From positions 1 to 5,957 of the forward strand of contig JACRUB010000186.1 of NCBI GenBank assembly GCA_014305015.1: a stretch of DNA of 5,957 nucleotides. The letters run 5' to 3'. The position numbers were made by a program, and so were the translations under genes. The DNA is from Vulcanimicrobiota bacterium. Its GTDB lineage: Bacteria; Vulcanimicrobiota; Vulcanimicrobiia; Vulcanimicrobiales; Vulcanimicrobiaceae. Shown one piece after another: positions 1 to 5,957 of this stretch. The notes under the pieces are model-generated. The model was not told the DNA's origin and ran no database searches. It saw only the letters and a program-made list of their open reading frames with translations. Position 1 is the stretch's first letter, and each line of letters opens with the position of its first letter.

Positions 1-2
1 GG

Positions 3-128
3 ACCGCTCAGCCCGATGGCAGTATAGATTGGTACAACCACCGCTGGTAAGAATACACCGGTCAATCGCACGCGCAAGCAAAGGGGTGGGGCTGGCAAGA
101 TGTTCATCATCCTGAGGACTTTCCAGTC
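3..128 (+). pseudogene. Upstream half of the PAS domain of the phosphatase gene, interrupted by an in-frame TAA
   Basis: This stretch is in the same frame as the downstream phosphatase gene and reads as the first half of a PAS domain. Bases 3-47 give TAQPDGSIDWYNHRW, then TAA at 48-50, then EYTGQSHAQAKGWGWQDV and HHPEDFPV leading straight into the residues encoded from 129. The pattern W-x-E-Y-T-G, then G-W-G-W, then H-P-E-D is the usual PAS_3-type order, so coding homology lies on both sides of the stop with no frame change. A Tyr codon (TAC or TAT) changed by one base to TAA would explain it. The true start is upstream of the window. Whether the stop is a real nonsense mutation or a sequencing error cannot be told from here. 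Confidence 0.8.
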
Positions 129-1460
129 GTGATGGAACGCTGGCCCCACTCGATACAAACCGGCGACCCGTTCGAGATGGAGTTCCGGTTGCGTGGGCGC
201 GACGGAACGTACCGCTGGTTCTTAACGCGTGTTTTGCCCGTCAAGAATGAAACCGGTCAAATCATCAAATGGTACGGCACCAACACCGACATCGACGAAC
301 AGAAACAAGCGATGCGCCGCAAGGATCAAATCGCAAAGACGCTGCAGCAAGTCTTTATTCCAAAGGCATTTCCGGTTACGAAGGCCGTCTCGTTTGACGC
401 GGTGTACTTGCCCGCCGAGAACGACGCCCAAGTAGGCGGCGATTGGTACGACGCCTTCGAACTTCCAGACGGCAAGTGCGTCTTCTCCATTGGCGACGTT
501 GCTGGGCACGGTCTCGACGCGGCCTTAACGATGGGCAAAATCCGGCAGAATATTTTCAGTGCGGCGCTCGATAGTGCCGATCCGTCGGTCATCCTGCGCA
601 AGGTGAACCGCGTACTTCTTCTGCAAGATGCGATTATGGCCACCGCCATTGTCGGCGTTATCGATGCGGATGGCAAAAATGTCACCTACGCGGGTGCGGG
701 ACATCCGCCTCCGGTCCTCGCAAACGCGCAAGAAACGACGCTCTTGCCGCACGGCGGCTTAGCTTTAGGCATTCAAGAGTCGCTCGATGTATCGAATCGA
801 ACGTTCCAACCGCAACCCGGCGCGCTCTTCGTGCTCTATACCGACGGCATTACTGAATGTGAACGAAAAATTCTCGACGGCGAAAAGCGGCTCGTGAAAG
901 CCGTGCAGACGGTTTATACGGCCACCGAAGGGGACATGCCGGCCTTGCGCATTCACGATCTGACCCTGGCGGAGTGCAAGCAAAACGACGACGTTGCTAT
1001 TCTCGCGATTCGCTTCTTGGGCAGCGGCAGTGCGGGCGGCGTTAGCTCCATTCAAAACCGGCCATTTGGCATGTCGTGGGATTTCAATTCATCCGACGCG
1101 GATGCGGCCCAGCGCGCGCGCCGCCAAGTTGTGGAGTACGTGCGTCGTGGTGCAACCGGCAAGCCCGATCTCTTTGCGGTTGAATCGATCGTTGGGGAAT
1201 TAATTGCCAATACGGTCGATCACGCGCCCGGCCCCGTGCACATCGATATCGATTGGACGGGGCAGTCGCCAACGCTCAGCGTTCACGACAAAGGCATTTC
1301 GTTCGATCACGACGATACGAAGCAGCCTGATCCGCTGAGTGAAGAGGGCCGCGGATTGTTCATCATTCACGCGCTGGGGAGCGGCCTGCGGGTACAGCGC
1401 AACAGTGCCGGTGGCAAGGTGATCTCGGTTGTTTTGCCGGTACGGAGAGCGCTGAGCTAA
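129..1460 (+). CDS. PAS–PP2C (SpoIIE/RsbU-type) phosphatase fused to an RsbW-like ATPase domain
   Basis: This is the open part of a gene whose start lies upstream (see the interrupted PAS half at 3-128). Residues are numbered from GTG 129. Residues 1-60 are the second half of a PAS domain ending in a PAC-like segment (GTYRWFLTRVLPV ... WYGTNTDIDEQK). A short linker with LQQVFIPKAFP (72-82) leads to the PP2C/SpoIIE domain, about 85-297. Its metal ligands are intact: GGDWYD (103-108), GDVAGHG (122-128), YTDG (237-240) and NDDVA (286-290). A Gly/Ser-rich linker is followed by a GHKL ATPase domain, about 315-440, with N-box E357/N361, D387-x-G389 and GRGL (407-410), as in anti-sigma kinases. By family, such proteins dephosphorylate, and may phosphorylate, a STAS anti-sigma antagonist; none is encoded here. 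No membrane segment is seen. A GAGG at 114-117 could allow restart at GTG 129 or ATG 132, but that product would have only half a PAS domain. Confidence 0.88.
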   Translation: MMERWPHSIQTGDPFEMEFRLRGRDGTYRWFLTRVLPVKNETGQIIKWYGTNTDIDEQKQAMRRKDQIAKTLQQVFIPKAFPVTKAVSFDAVYLPAENDAQVGGDWYDAFELPDGKCVFSIGDVAGHGLDAALTMGKIRQNIFSAALDSADPSVILRKVNRVLLLQDAIMATAIVGVIDADGKNVTYAGAGHPPPVLANAQETTLLPHGGLALGIQESLDVSNRTFQPQPGALFVLYTDGITECERKILDGEKRLVKAVQTVYTATEGDMPALRIHDLTLAECKQNDDVAILAIRFLGSGSAGGVSSIQNRPFGMSWDFNSSDADAAQRARRQVVEYVRRGATGKPDLFAVESIVGELIANTVDHAPGPVHIDIDWTGQSPTLSVHDKGISFDHDDTKQPDPLSEEGRGLFIIHALGSGLRVQRNSAGGKVISVVLPVRRALS

Positions 1461-2185
1461 ATCACTTCTTCGACGTGCGCGAGCCAGAAATCAAATGAGG
1501 CGCGCGCTTGCGCTTCCAGCATCATATCGCCTTTGACGACTTCGCGTTCGAGATGACGCTCGAGGGTTGAGCGCGTTCCGTAATTCACATCCATGACAAC
1601 GTCGGCTTTGATGACATCTTCGCGCAGCGCCGGCGGCAGGGCAATCCGTGGCGGCAAACACGAAATGACGATCTCGGGCGGGTTGGCCGGCCAGATTTGG
1701 CACTCGAACCGCTCGCACAGCTCGATCGTCTTATCGGTGTCGCGGCCCCAGATAAATGTGTACGCGTCGGTTTCGTGCAGCTGTGCGAGAATTGCGCGGG
1801 CGGCCGGCCCCGTGCCCAGTACCCCGATACGCGAGAGACTCACCGATTCACCAAGCAGTGTTTCGAGCGCCATGCGGGCGCCTATTCCATCAGTGTTCGC
1901 GCCGTAAATCTTGCGCCCGAAATAAATGGTGTTGACGGCTTGCGCCATGGTCGCATCTTCATTGAGAACGTCGCAGGCGCGCACCGCTTCTTCTTTAAGC
2001 GGGCTGGTGACGTTGATTCCGGTGAACCCATCCAGCCGCATGCGCCGTACAACGTTGATCACATTCCCGCGCGGCACGCGAATCGTTTGATACTCGCCTT
2101 CCATGTCGGCTTCGCGCAAGAACTTCTTGTGCAATTCCGGACTGCGGCTATGGGCGACGGGATCGCCGATGAGCGCGAGCTTCAT
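1457..2185 (-). CDS. aroE: Shikimate dehydrogenase (NADP-type family), somewhat short and divergent
   Basis: It reduces 3-dehydroshikimate to shikimate in the chorismate pathway; cytosolic. The protein is 242 residues from ATG 2185, against roughly 270-290 usual for the family. Substrate-side motifs are present: HSRSP (12-16), GINVTSPLKEE (56-66) with catalytic Lys64, AVNT (83-86) with Asn85, and NTDG (97-100) with Asp99. The C-terminal half is a Rossmann domain with GVLGTGPAARA (121-131), where the second glycine pair of the usual GAGGA loop is G-P. The normal NRT cofactor motif reads GRD (147-149). Gln226 sits in the expected C-terminal helix (MLEAQARASFDFW). I chose ATG 2185, which shares one base with the yqeG stop (TGATG), over the in-frame TTG at 2188. 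It is the last gene of the operon. A quinate/shikimate dehydrogenase paralogue with altered cofactor preference is the main alternative. Confidence 0.88.
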   Translation of the reverse strand: MKLALIGDPVAHSRSPELHKKFLREADMEGEYQTIRVPRGNVINVVRRMRLDGFTGINVTSPLKEEAVRACDVLNEDATMAQAVNTIYFGRKIYGANTDGIGARMALETLLGESVSLSRIGVLGTGPAARAILAQLHETDAYTFIWGRDTDKTIELCERFECQIWPANPPEIVISCLPPRIALPPALREDVIKADVVMDVNYGTRSTLERHLEREVVKGDMMLEAQARASFDFWLAHVEEVI

Positions 2186-2670
2186 CAAGACGGATGCCGT
2201 CCCGGCAAAAGCAGACGCTCGAAAAACCGGAAGACCCGCGTGATGGCAAAATCATGCGGCTCGATCGGCTCTGTGAGGATGGTGTAAAAACCCAGCAGCT
2301 TTGCCCCCAACACGTCGGTAAAAAGTTGATCGCCTACGACGGCAATCTCTCGGCTTGCCAAGCCTAACATCTTCTTTGCCCGCCAAAAGCCGGTTGGTAA
2401 CGGTTTGAGGGCATTTGGAATGCAGTCGATACGCAATTGGGCTGCAACGGTCGTGACCCGGTCCGTAAAATTATTTGAAAGCATGACCATTTTGAAGCCG
2501 CGGTCGTGCGCGTCTTGCACCCAGCTCAGATGGTCGGCGACGACTTCGGACTGGCGGTAGGCGACCATCGTGTTATCGAGATCGAGGATCAGCCCGCGAA
2601 TGCCACGCCCGGCCAACTCTTCGAGCGAGACGTTGTGAAGGCGCGGTGCGAAACGGTCGGGACCAAACAT
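2185..2670 (-). CDS. yqeG: YqeG-family HAD (subclass IIIA) phosphatase
   Basis: This is a 161-residue HAD-superfamily hydrolase, the usual length for the YqeG family. Motif I is LILDLDNT, with Asp30 (nucleophile), Asp32 and Thr34. Motif II is MLSNN with Ser65. Motif III is Lys89 in ALKPLP. Motif IV is VVGDQLFTD with Asp114 and Asp119. There is no cap domain, as expected for type IIIA. The opening MFGPDRFAPRLHNVSLEEL is family-typical. Related proteins (yeast Gep4, plant and cyanobacterial relatives) dephosphorylate phosphatidylglycerophosphate, so a phospholipid role is possible, but the bacterial YqeG substrate cannot be fixed from sequence. It starts at ATG 2670, 16 bases after the argD stop, with no strong ribosome binding site, and ends in TGATG coupling to aroE. 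In Bacillus, yqeG also lies near aroE with the GTPase gene yqeH between them; yqeH is absent here. Confidence 0.88.
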   Translation of the reverse strand: MFGPDRFAPRLHNVSLEELAGRGIRGLILDLDNTMVAYRQSEVVADHLSWVQDAHDRGFKMVMLSNNFTDRVTTVAAQLRIDCIPNALKPLPTGFWRAKKMLGLASREIAVVGDQLFTDVLGAKLLGFYTILTEPIEPHDFAITRVFRFFERLLLPGRHPS

Positions 2671-2686
2671 TGTAGACGTTTTTGCC

Positions 2687-3877
2687 CTACACCGTCGCTG
2701 TCTCCTCGAAAATGGCGCCTAAAACCCGATGCAACCTGGTGATCGACGCGGAATCGATAACGAGCGGCGGCGTGAAACGTAAACTGTTGCCACCGGCCGA
2801 ATTGATCAAAAGGCCCTTCTCGCGGGCATCAGACACGAGTTTGGTTGCGTCGTGGGGGGCCTTTACCGATACGCCGAGCATCAACCCGAGGCCGCGGGGC
2901 TCGGAGATTATCGCCGGAAACGCTTTGTGCAGCTCTTGCAGGGCGGCGCATAATCGGGCGCCCATCGCCTGCACATGATCGTCCAAGTGTAACTCATCGC
3001 GAACACGCAGGTGCGCAAGCGCGGCCGCACATGGAACCGGCGACCCCCCGAACGTACTCCCGTGATCGCCCGGTTGAAATACGGCTGCCAATGGTTCATC
3101 AACCAGCATCGCCCCAATTGGAAGACCGTTCGCTAATGCTTTCGCGAGCGTCACGACATCCGAACGCACGCCGAAGTGCTGGAATGCGAAAAACTTGCCC
3201 GTCCGCCCCACGCCGCTTTGCACTTCGTCAAAAACCAAGAGCGCACCATGCTCGTCGCATAATTGCCGTGCCGCCTCCAAGAAAGCACGGCTTGCCGGAT
3301 GGACGCCGCTTTCGCCCTGGATCGGTTCCACGACAAATGCGGCCGTCGTGTGGTTGATGTTTGAATGCAGCGCGGCTATGTCGTTGAACGGAGTACTGGC
3401 GAAACCGGCCGGGAGCGGCTCGAACCCTTCGTGATAGTGTGGATTGGCGGTGGCGGCGAGCGCACCGAGCGTGCGTCCATGAAAGGAGCCCGTACACGAC
3501 AGAATCGTCCGCCGCTGCTCCCCGGCGCAAAACGCGCGTTTACGCGCAAGTTTTATTGCGGCCTCGTTTGCTTCTGTGCCCGAGTTGCAAAAAAAGACAC
3601 GATTGAAGCCGGAAAGCTGCGCCAATTTCTGCGCAAGAATCGATGCTGGTTCGTGCCCATAAAGGTTGCTGCAATGAACCAGAGTCTGTGCCTGTTCTAT
3701 AATCGCGGACGAAATCGCCGGATGCGCGTGACCAAGCGCGCACACCGCAATGCCCGCAACGAAATCTAAATAGCGCTTGCCGCTTACGTCGATGAGCTCG
3801 CATCCTTGGCCTGCAACAAATGTTACCGGTGCGCGCGCGTAGTTTGCCAGAACGTGATCCCCCACCGTCTCGATCAC
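2687..3877 (-). CDS. argD: Acetylornithine aminotransferase (PLP-dependent, class III)
   Basis: It transfers the amino group from glutamate to N-acetylglutamate semialdehyde to make N-acetylornithine, in the cytosol. From GTG 3877 it is 396 residues, matching the family. Visible motifs are the N-terminal GKRYLDFVAGIAVCALGHAH, NSGTEANEAAIKLAR (98-112) for PLP phosphate binding, SFHGRT (131-136), VFDEVQSGVGRTG (215-227) with Asp217 against the PLP ring nitrogen, TLAKALANGLPIGA (243-256) with the Schiff-base Lys246, GSTFGGSP (273-280), and Arg367 in LRFTPPL for the substrate carboxylate. I chose GTG 3877 because it overlaps the argJ stop as GTGA and because family homology starts there. An in-frame TTG at 3931 would add 18 residues that only mirror the argJ C-terminus. 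No clear Shine-Dalgarno precedes the GTG, so translation probably depends on coupling to argJ. A succinyldiaminopimelate or ornithine aminotransferase activity is possible, but the arg context favours ArgD. Confidence 0.93.
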   Translation of the reverse strand: MIETVGDHVLANYARAPVTFVAGQGCELIDVSGKRYLDFVAGIAVCALGHAHPAISSAIIEQAQTLVHCSNLYGHEPASILAQKLAQLSGFNRVFFCNSGTEANEAAIKLARKRAFCAGEQRRTILSCTGSFHGRTLGALAATANPHYHEGFEPLPAGFASTPFNDIAALHSNINHTTAAFVVEPIQGESGVHPASRAFLEAARQLCDEHGALLVFDEVQSGVGRTGKFFAFQHFGVRSDVVTLAKALANGLPIGAMLVDEPLAAVFQPGDHGSTFGGSPVPCAAALAHLRVRDELHLDDHVQAMGARLCAALQELHKAFPAIISEPRGLGLMLGVSVKAPHDATKLVSDAREKGLLINSAGGNSLRFTPPLVIDSASITRLHRVLGAIFEETATV

Positions 3878-5103
3878 GTGCGATAACTCGCATTGATACG
3901 CACGTAGTCGCGAGAAAGATCGCACCCCCAAGCCGTTGCGCTCGCCTCACCAAGACCAAGATCTAAGCGAATAACGATGCGCGATTCTTCAAGTTCGGCG
4001 TGCGCCTCAGCCTCGGAGAGGACCTCGATCGCACCTGTCTCGACCCACAATTTCTCATTGAGCCACAGCGACCACGAGTTGGCGTCCATTCCGGCCTGCG
4101 CGGAGCCGGCGGCAGCAATCACACGACCCCAGTTGGGATCTTCGCCGAAAAGCGCCGTCTTAACCAAATTACTGTTGATGACCGCGAGCGCAATCCTTCG
4201 CGCCTGCGAGCCGTCTCGTGCGCCGGCGACGGCGAATTCTAAGGCTTTGGTCGCGCCTTCCCCATCCGCCACCATGGCTTTTGCAAGGTCCAGGCAGACT
4301 TGGCGCAGCGCATGCGTAAAATTCGCCGGCGCTTCACCCGTGCCAGCCGGCGCAAACGCATAAACCGCATCGTTGGTTGACATATCGCCATCGACCGAAA
4401 TCATGTTGAATGTGTCTTGCGTACACCGTGAGAGGTGTGCTTGGAGCGAGGCGCGGCTCATCGGCGCATCCGTTGCGAGAAAGGCCAGCATCGTCGCCAT
4501 ATTGGGAGCGATCATGCCGGAGCCCTTAGCGATTCCGCCGACCACGTAGCGTTTCGCGCCGTCATAAAATGCATATGCCGCGAGCTTGGGCACGCGGTCC
4601 GTCGTCATAATTGCATCGGCCGCATCGAAGGCCGCTTTGCCTCCGGTCTCCAGGAGCGCAACTGCATGCTCCAAGCCTTTGGAAATGCGATCCATTTGCA
4701 GCGGCACGCCGATCACACCCGTTGAAGCAACGATCACTTGACCGGGTTCGATTTTTAGAAGCGCCGCGGCCTGCCGCGCAGTTGCATGCGCATCACGCGT
4801 GCCGCGTCCTCCGGTGCAAGCGTTTGCGCAGCCCGAGTTGCACACCAGTGCGCGCATCCGGTCGCCGTACTGCGCGAGATGATCTGCCGATACTTCAAGC
4901 GGGGCGGCCTTAATTTCGTTCGTTGTGATGACGCTTGCGCAGACGTGCGGACCATCGAACGCAATGAGCGCGAGATCGCGCTTGCGTTTTTTGATTCCGG
5001 CATGCACGCCCGCGAGCTGCAAGTTCGGAATGCAGCCGAGGCCGCCGCGCATCGCGATCAGCCGCGGTTGTTCGAGTATTTCAGGCGACAAAGGCGCGAT
5101 CAT
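3874..5103 (-). CDS. argJ: Glutamate N-acetyltransferase / ornithine acetyltransferase
   Basis: It moves the acetyl group from N-acetylornithine to glutamate, giving ornithine and recycling N-acetylglutamate; some members also use acetyl-CoA. The protein has 409 residues from ATG 5103, close to the usual 400. The self-cleavage site is KGSGMIAPNMATML (193-206): the precursor is cut before Thr204, which becomes the N-terminal nucleophile of the beta chain. Oxyanion-hole residues Thr128-Gly129 are in ASTGVIG. SVDGDMSTND (236-245), GEDPNWGR (320-327) and the terminal YVRINASYRT are all family signatures. The frame is open for another 103 codons upstream, to 5412, but that part only shadows argC and has no ArgJ homology. 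ATG 5103 has a GGAGG 12 bases upstream and overlaps argC by 23 bases. Whether it is mono- or bifunctional cannot be decided from sequence. Confidence 0.95.
   Translation of the reverse strand: MIAPLSPEILEQPRLIAMRGGLGCIPNLQLAGVHAGIKKRKRDLALIAFDGPHVCASVITTNEIKAAPLEVSADHLAQYGDRMRALVCNSGCANACTGGRGTRDAHATARQAAALLKIEPGQVIVASTGVIGVPLQMDRISKGLEHAVALLETGGKAAFDAADAIMTTDRVPKLAAYAFYDGAKRYVVGGIAKGSGMIAPNMATMLAFLATDAPMSRASLQAHLSRCTQDTFNMISVDGDMSTNDAVYAFAPAGTGEAPANFTHALRQVCLDLAKAMVADGEGATKALEFAVAGARDGSQARRIALAVINSNLVKTALFGEDPNWGRVIAAAGSAQAGMDANSWSLWLNEKLWVETGAIEVLSEAEAHAELEESRIVIRLDLGLGEASATAWGCDLSRDYVRINASYRT
3876..3905 (-). repeat. Inverted repeat embracing the argD start codon
   Basis: Two perfect 7-base arms, ACGTGCG (3876-3882) and CGCACGT (3899-3905), flank a 16-base loop. 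On the minus strand the hairpin covers the last codons of argJ, and its 3' arm includes the first two bases of the argD GTG. It could hold the argD start closed unless ribosomes finishing argJ open it. It is not followed by a U-run, so it does not look like a terminator. The effect on translation is inference, and the arms could also be chance in GC-rich coding DNA. Confidence 0.4.
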
Positions 5104-5957
5104 TGAGTCCACATTCCTCCGGCAAATAGTGCATGATATTGAAATTCTGTACCGCTTGGCCCGCAGCGCCTTTACCGAGATTATCGATTGCGCAAAGAAT
5201 GCGCACGACGACGCCTTGAGTTGAGAAGTGTATTTCGGCCTTGTTCGTGCCCGACACGGCCAAAAGGCTCGGGGCCGTTTGTGATGCCAACAAACGTACA
5301 AATGAATTGCCGTCATAGAACCGGAGAAATGCGGCAGCCAAGGCCGCTTCTTCGAGCGGCGCAGGGTAGACGCAATACGCATCCACCAGCATGCCGCGCC
5401 GAATGGGCACAACGTGCGGCGTAAAGAGCACGCCTGCCTCCAGGCCTATTGCGCGCAGCTCCTGTTCGATCTCCATGAGATGGCGATGCCCATCGAGGCC
5501 GTAAGCACGTACGTCGCCGTCGACTTCGGCAAAGAGCGATCCGACGGTGGGAATGCGGCCAGCGCCGGTAATACCGCTCTTGGCGTCGATGATAATCTGC
5601 GCCGGAGACTCACTCAATAGCGCGAGCGGGGCGAGCGCAAGCAGTGAAGCGGTGGGATAGCATCCAGGATTCGCAATGAACGATGCGCCTTGGATTGCGG
5701 AGCGATAAAGCTCGGGAAATCCGTAAACGGCGCCATTGCTGTTTTCCGCGAACCGAAAATCTGCGGAGAGGTCGATGATTCGCGCACCGGCTGCAAGCAA
5801 AGCGGGCGCGATCGCGCGCGACGTCCCATGCGCTCCCGCAAGGAAAACAACATCGCCAGGAACCACGGCTTTTTGCACACTTTGCGGAGCATCAAAGATC
5901 CGATCCAACGATCGCAAGTGCGCAAAGTGTTTGCCGATCGATTCGCCCGCAAGACTG
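5081..5957 (-). CDS. argC: N-acetyl-gamma-glutamyl-phosphate reductase, N-terminus cut by the window edge
   Basis: It reduces N-acetylglutamyl phosphate to the semialdehyde with NADPH. The frame is open to the right edge and gives 291 visible residues; the missing part is the start of the NADP-binding domain (the whole protein is usually about 345). A TTG at 5917 is an internal Leu codon, not the start, since SLAGESIGKHFAH upstream of it continues the family pattern. Visible motifs are GDVVFLAGAHGTS, IDLSADFR, ANPGCYPTA with the catalytic Cys (codon 5660-5662), KSGITGAGR, GHRHLMEIEQEL, TPHVVPIRRGML with the catalytic His, and DNLGKGAAGQAVQN near the end. It is the first gene of the operon seen here, and its stop at 5081-5083 lies inside argJ. 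The promoter and any ArgR site must lie beyond the window. Confidence 0.95.
   Translation of the reverse strand, partial: SLAGESIGKHFAHLRSLDRIFDAPQSVQKAVVPGDVVFLAGAHGTSRAIAPALLAAGARIIDLSADFRFAENSNGAVYGFPELYRSAIQGASFIANPGCYPTASLLALAPLALLSESPAQIIIDAKSGITGAGRIPTVGSLFAEVDGDVRAYGLDGHRHLMEIEQELRAIGLEAGVLFTPHVVPIRRGMLVDAYCVYPAPLEEAALAAAFLRFYDGNSFVRLLASQTAPSLLAVSGTNKAEIHFSTQGVVVRILCAIDNLGKGAAGQAVQNFNIMHYLPEECGLNDRAFVA
5116..5120 (-). promoter_or_regulatory. Ribosome binding site of argJ
   Basis: On the minus strand this reads GGAGG, the only strong Shine-Dalgarno match I see at an operon junction. It lies inside the argC coding region, 12 bases before the argJ ATG at 5103. It is too close (3 bases) to the in-frame GTG at 5112 for that codon to be preferred. 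The spacing to the ATG is a little long but workable, and it supports the 23-base argC/argJ overlap. Confidence 0.6.

Noticed and set aside
1440..1480. Possible bidirectional terminator between the convergent genes
   Set aside because: I see no stem of useful length and no T-run in either direction; the stops overlap inside coding sequence.
1697..2287. 196-residue open frame on the plus strand opposite aroE and yqeG
   Set aside because: It has no recognisable motif, is fully antisense to two well-supported genes, and fits the chance open frames expected in GC-rich coding DNA.
2845..3357. 170-residue plus-strand open frame opposite argD
   Set aside because: It is extremely Arg/Pro-rich, as typical of an antisense shadow, and has no domain or start signal.
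3878..3931. TTG at 3931 as the argD start
   Set aside because: The extra 18 residues come from the other frame of the argJ C-terminus. GTG 3877 overlaps the argJ stop and matches where ArgD homology starts.
5104..5412. Extension of the argJ frame upstream to 5412 (about 103 extra residues)
   Set aside because: It lies wholly within argC in another frame, has low-complexity Arg/Cys-rich shadow composition, and ArgJ homology begins at ATG 5103 behind a GGAGG.
5917..5917. TTG at 5917 as a true argC start giving a 278-residue protein
   Set aside because: The frame stays open to the window edge, the upstream codons continue ArgC homology, and a start here would remove the nucleotide-binding loop.

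Overview
This window is a fully coding stretch of a bacterial chromosome (no gap over 20 bases between genes, moderately high GC). It holds two convergent blocks: a plus-strand regulatory gene on the left (bases 1 to 1460) and a minus-strand biosynthetic operon on the right (5957 down to 1457). The mix of a PAS/SpoIIE-type phosphatase/anti-sigma-kinase-like fusion, a YqeG-type HAD phosphatase next to aroE, and an argC-argJ-argD run suggests a soil or environmental bacterium of the Terrabacteria side of the tree. Something like Eremiobacterota/WPS-2 is my guess from gene style only, with low confidence.

Left block. The plus-strand gene encodes the end of a PAS sensor domain, a PP2C/SpoIIE phosphatase domain with all its metal-binding motifs, and a C-terminal RsbW/SpoIIAB-like ATPase domain. 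The reading frame continues upstream of the first possible start (GTG at 129) to the window edge and clearly encodes the first half of the PAS domain. It is broken by one in-frame TAA at 48-50, exactly where PAS domains usually read W-x-E-Y-T-G. The gene therefore begins outside the window and carries either a nonsense mutation or a sequence error.

Right block. Reading leftward, the order is argC (N-terminus beyond the window edge), argJ, argD, yqeG and aroE. The genes are tightly packed: argC/argJ overlap by 23 nt, argJ/argD share a GTGA, argD/yqeG are 16 nt apart, and yqeG/aroE share a TGATG. They are almost certainly one transcript with translational coupling. ArgC, ArgJ and ArgD give three of the steps from glutamate to ornithine; acetylglutamate kinase (argB), which often sits between argJ and argD, is absent here. 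AroE makes shikimate for aromatic amino acids, and YqeG is a HAD phosphatase of the phosphatidylglycerophosphatase-like family. The operon ends in aroE, whose stop codon overlaps the stop codon of the convergent phosphatase gene, so no intergenic terminator is possible.

I found no RNA gene, mobile element, CRISPR array or clear promoter. The window is mostly ordinary metabolism. The points most worth a second look are the PAS nonsense codon, the phosphatase-kinase fusion, the missing argB, and the inverted repeat that embraces the argD start codon.
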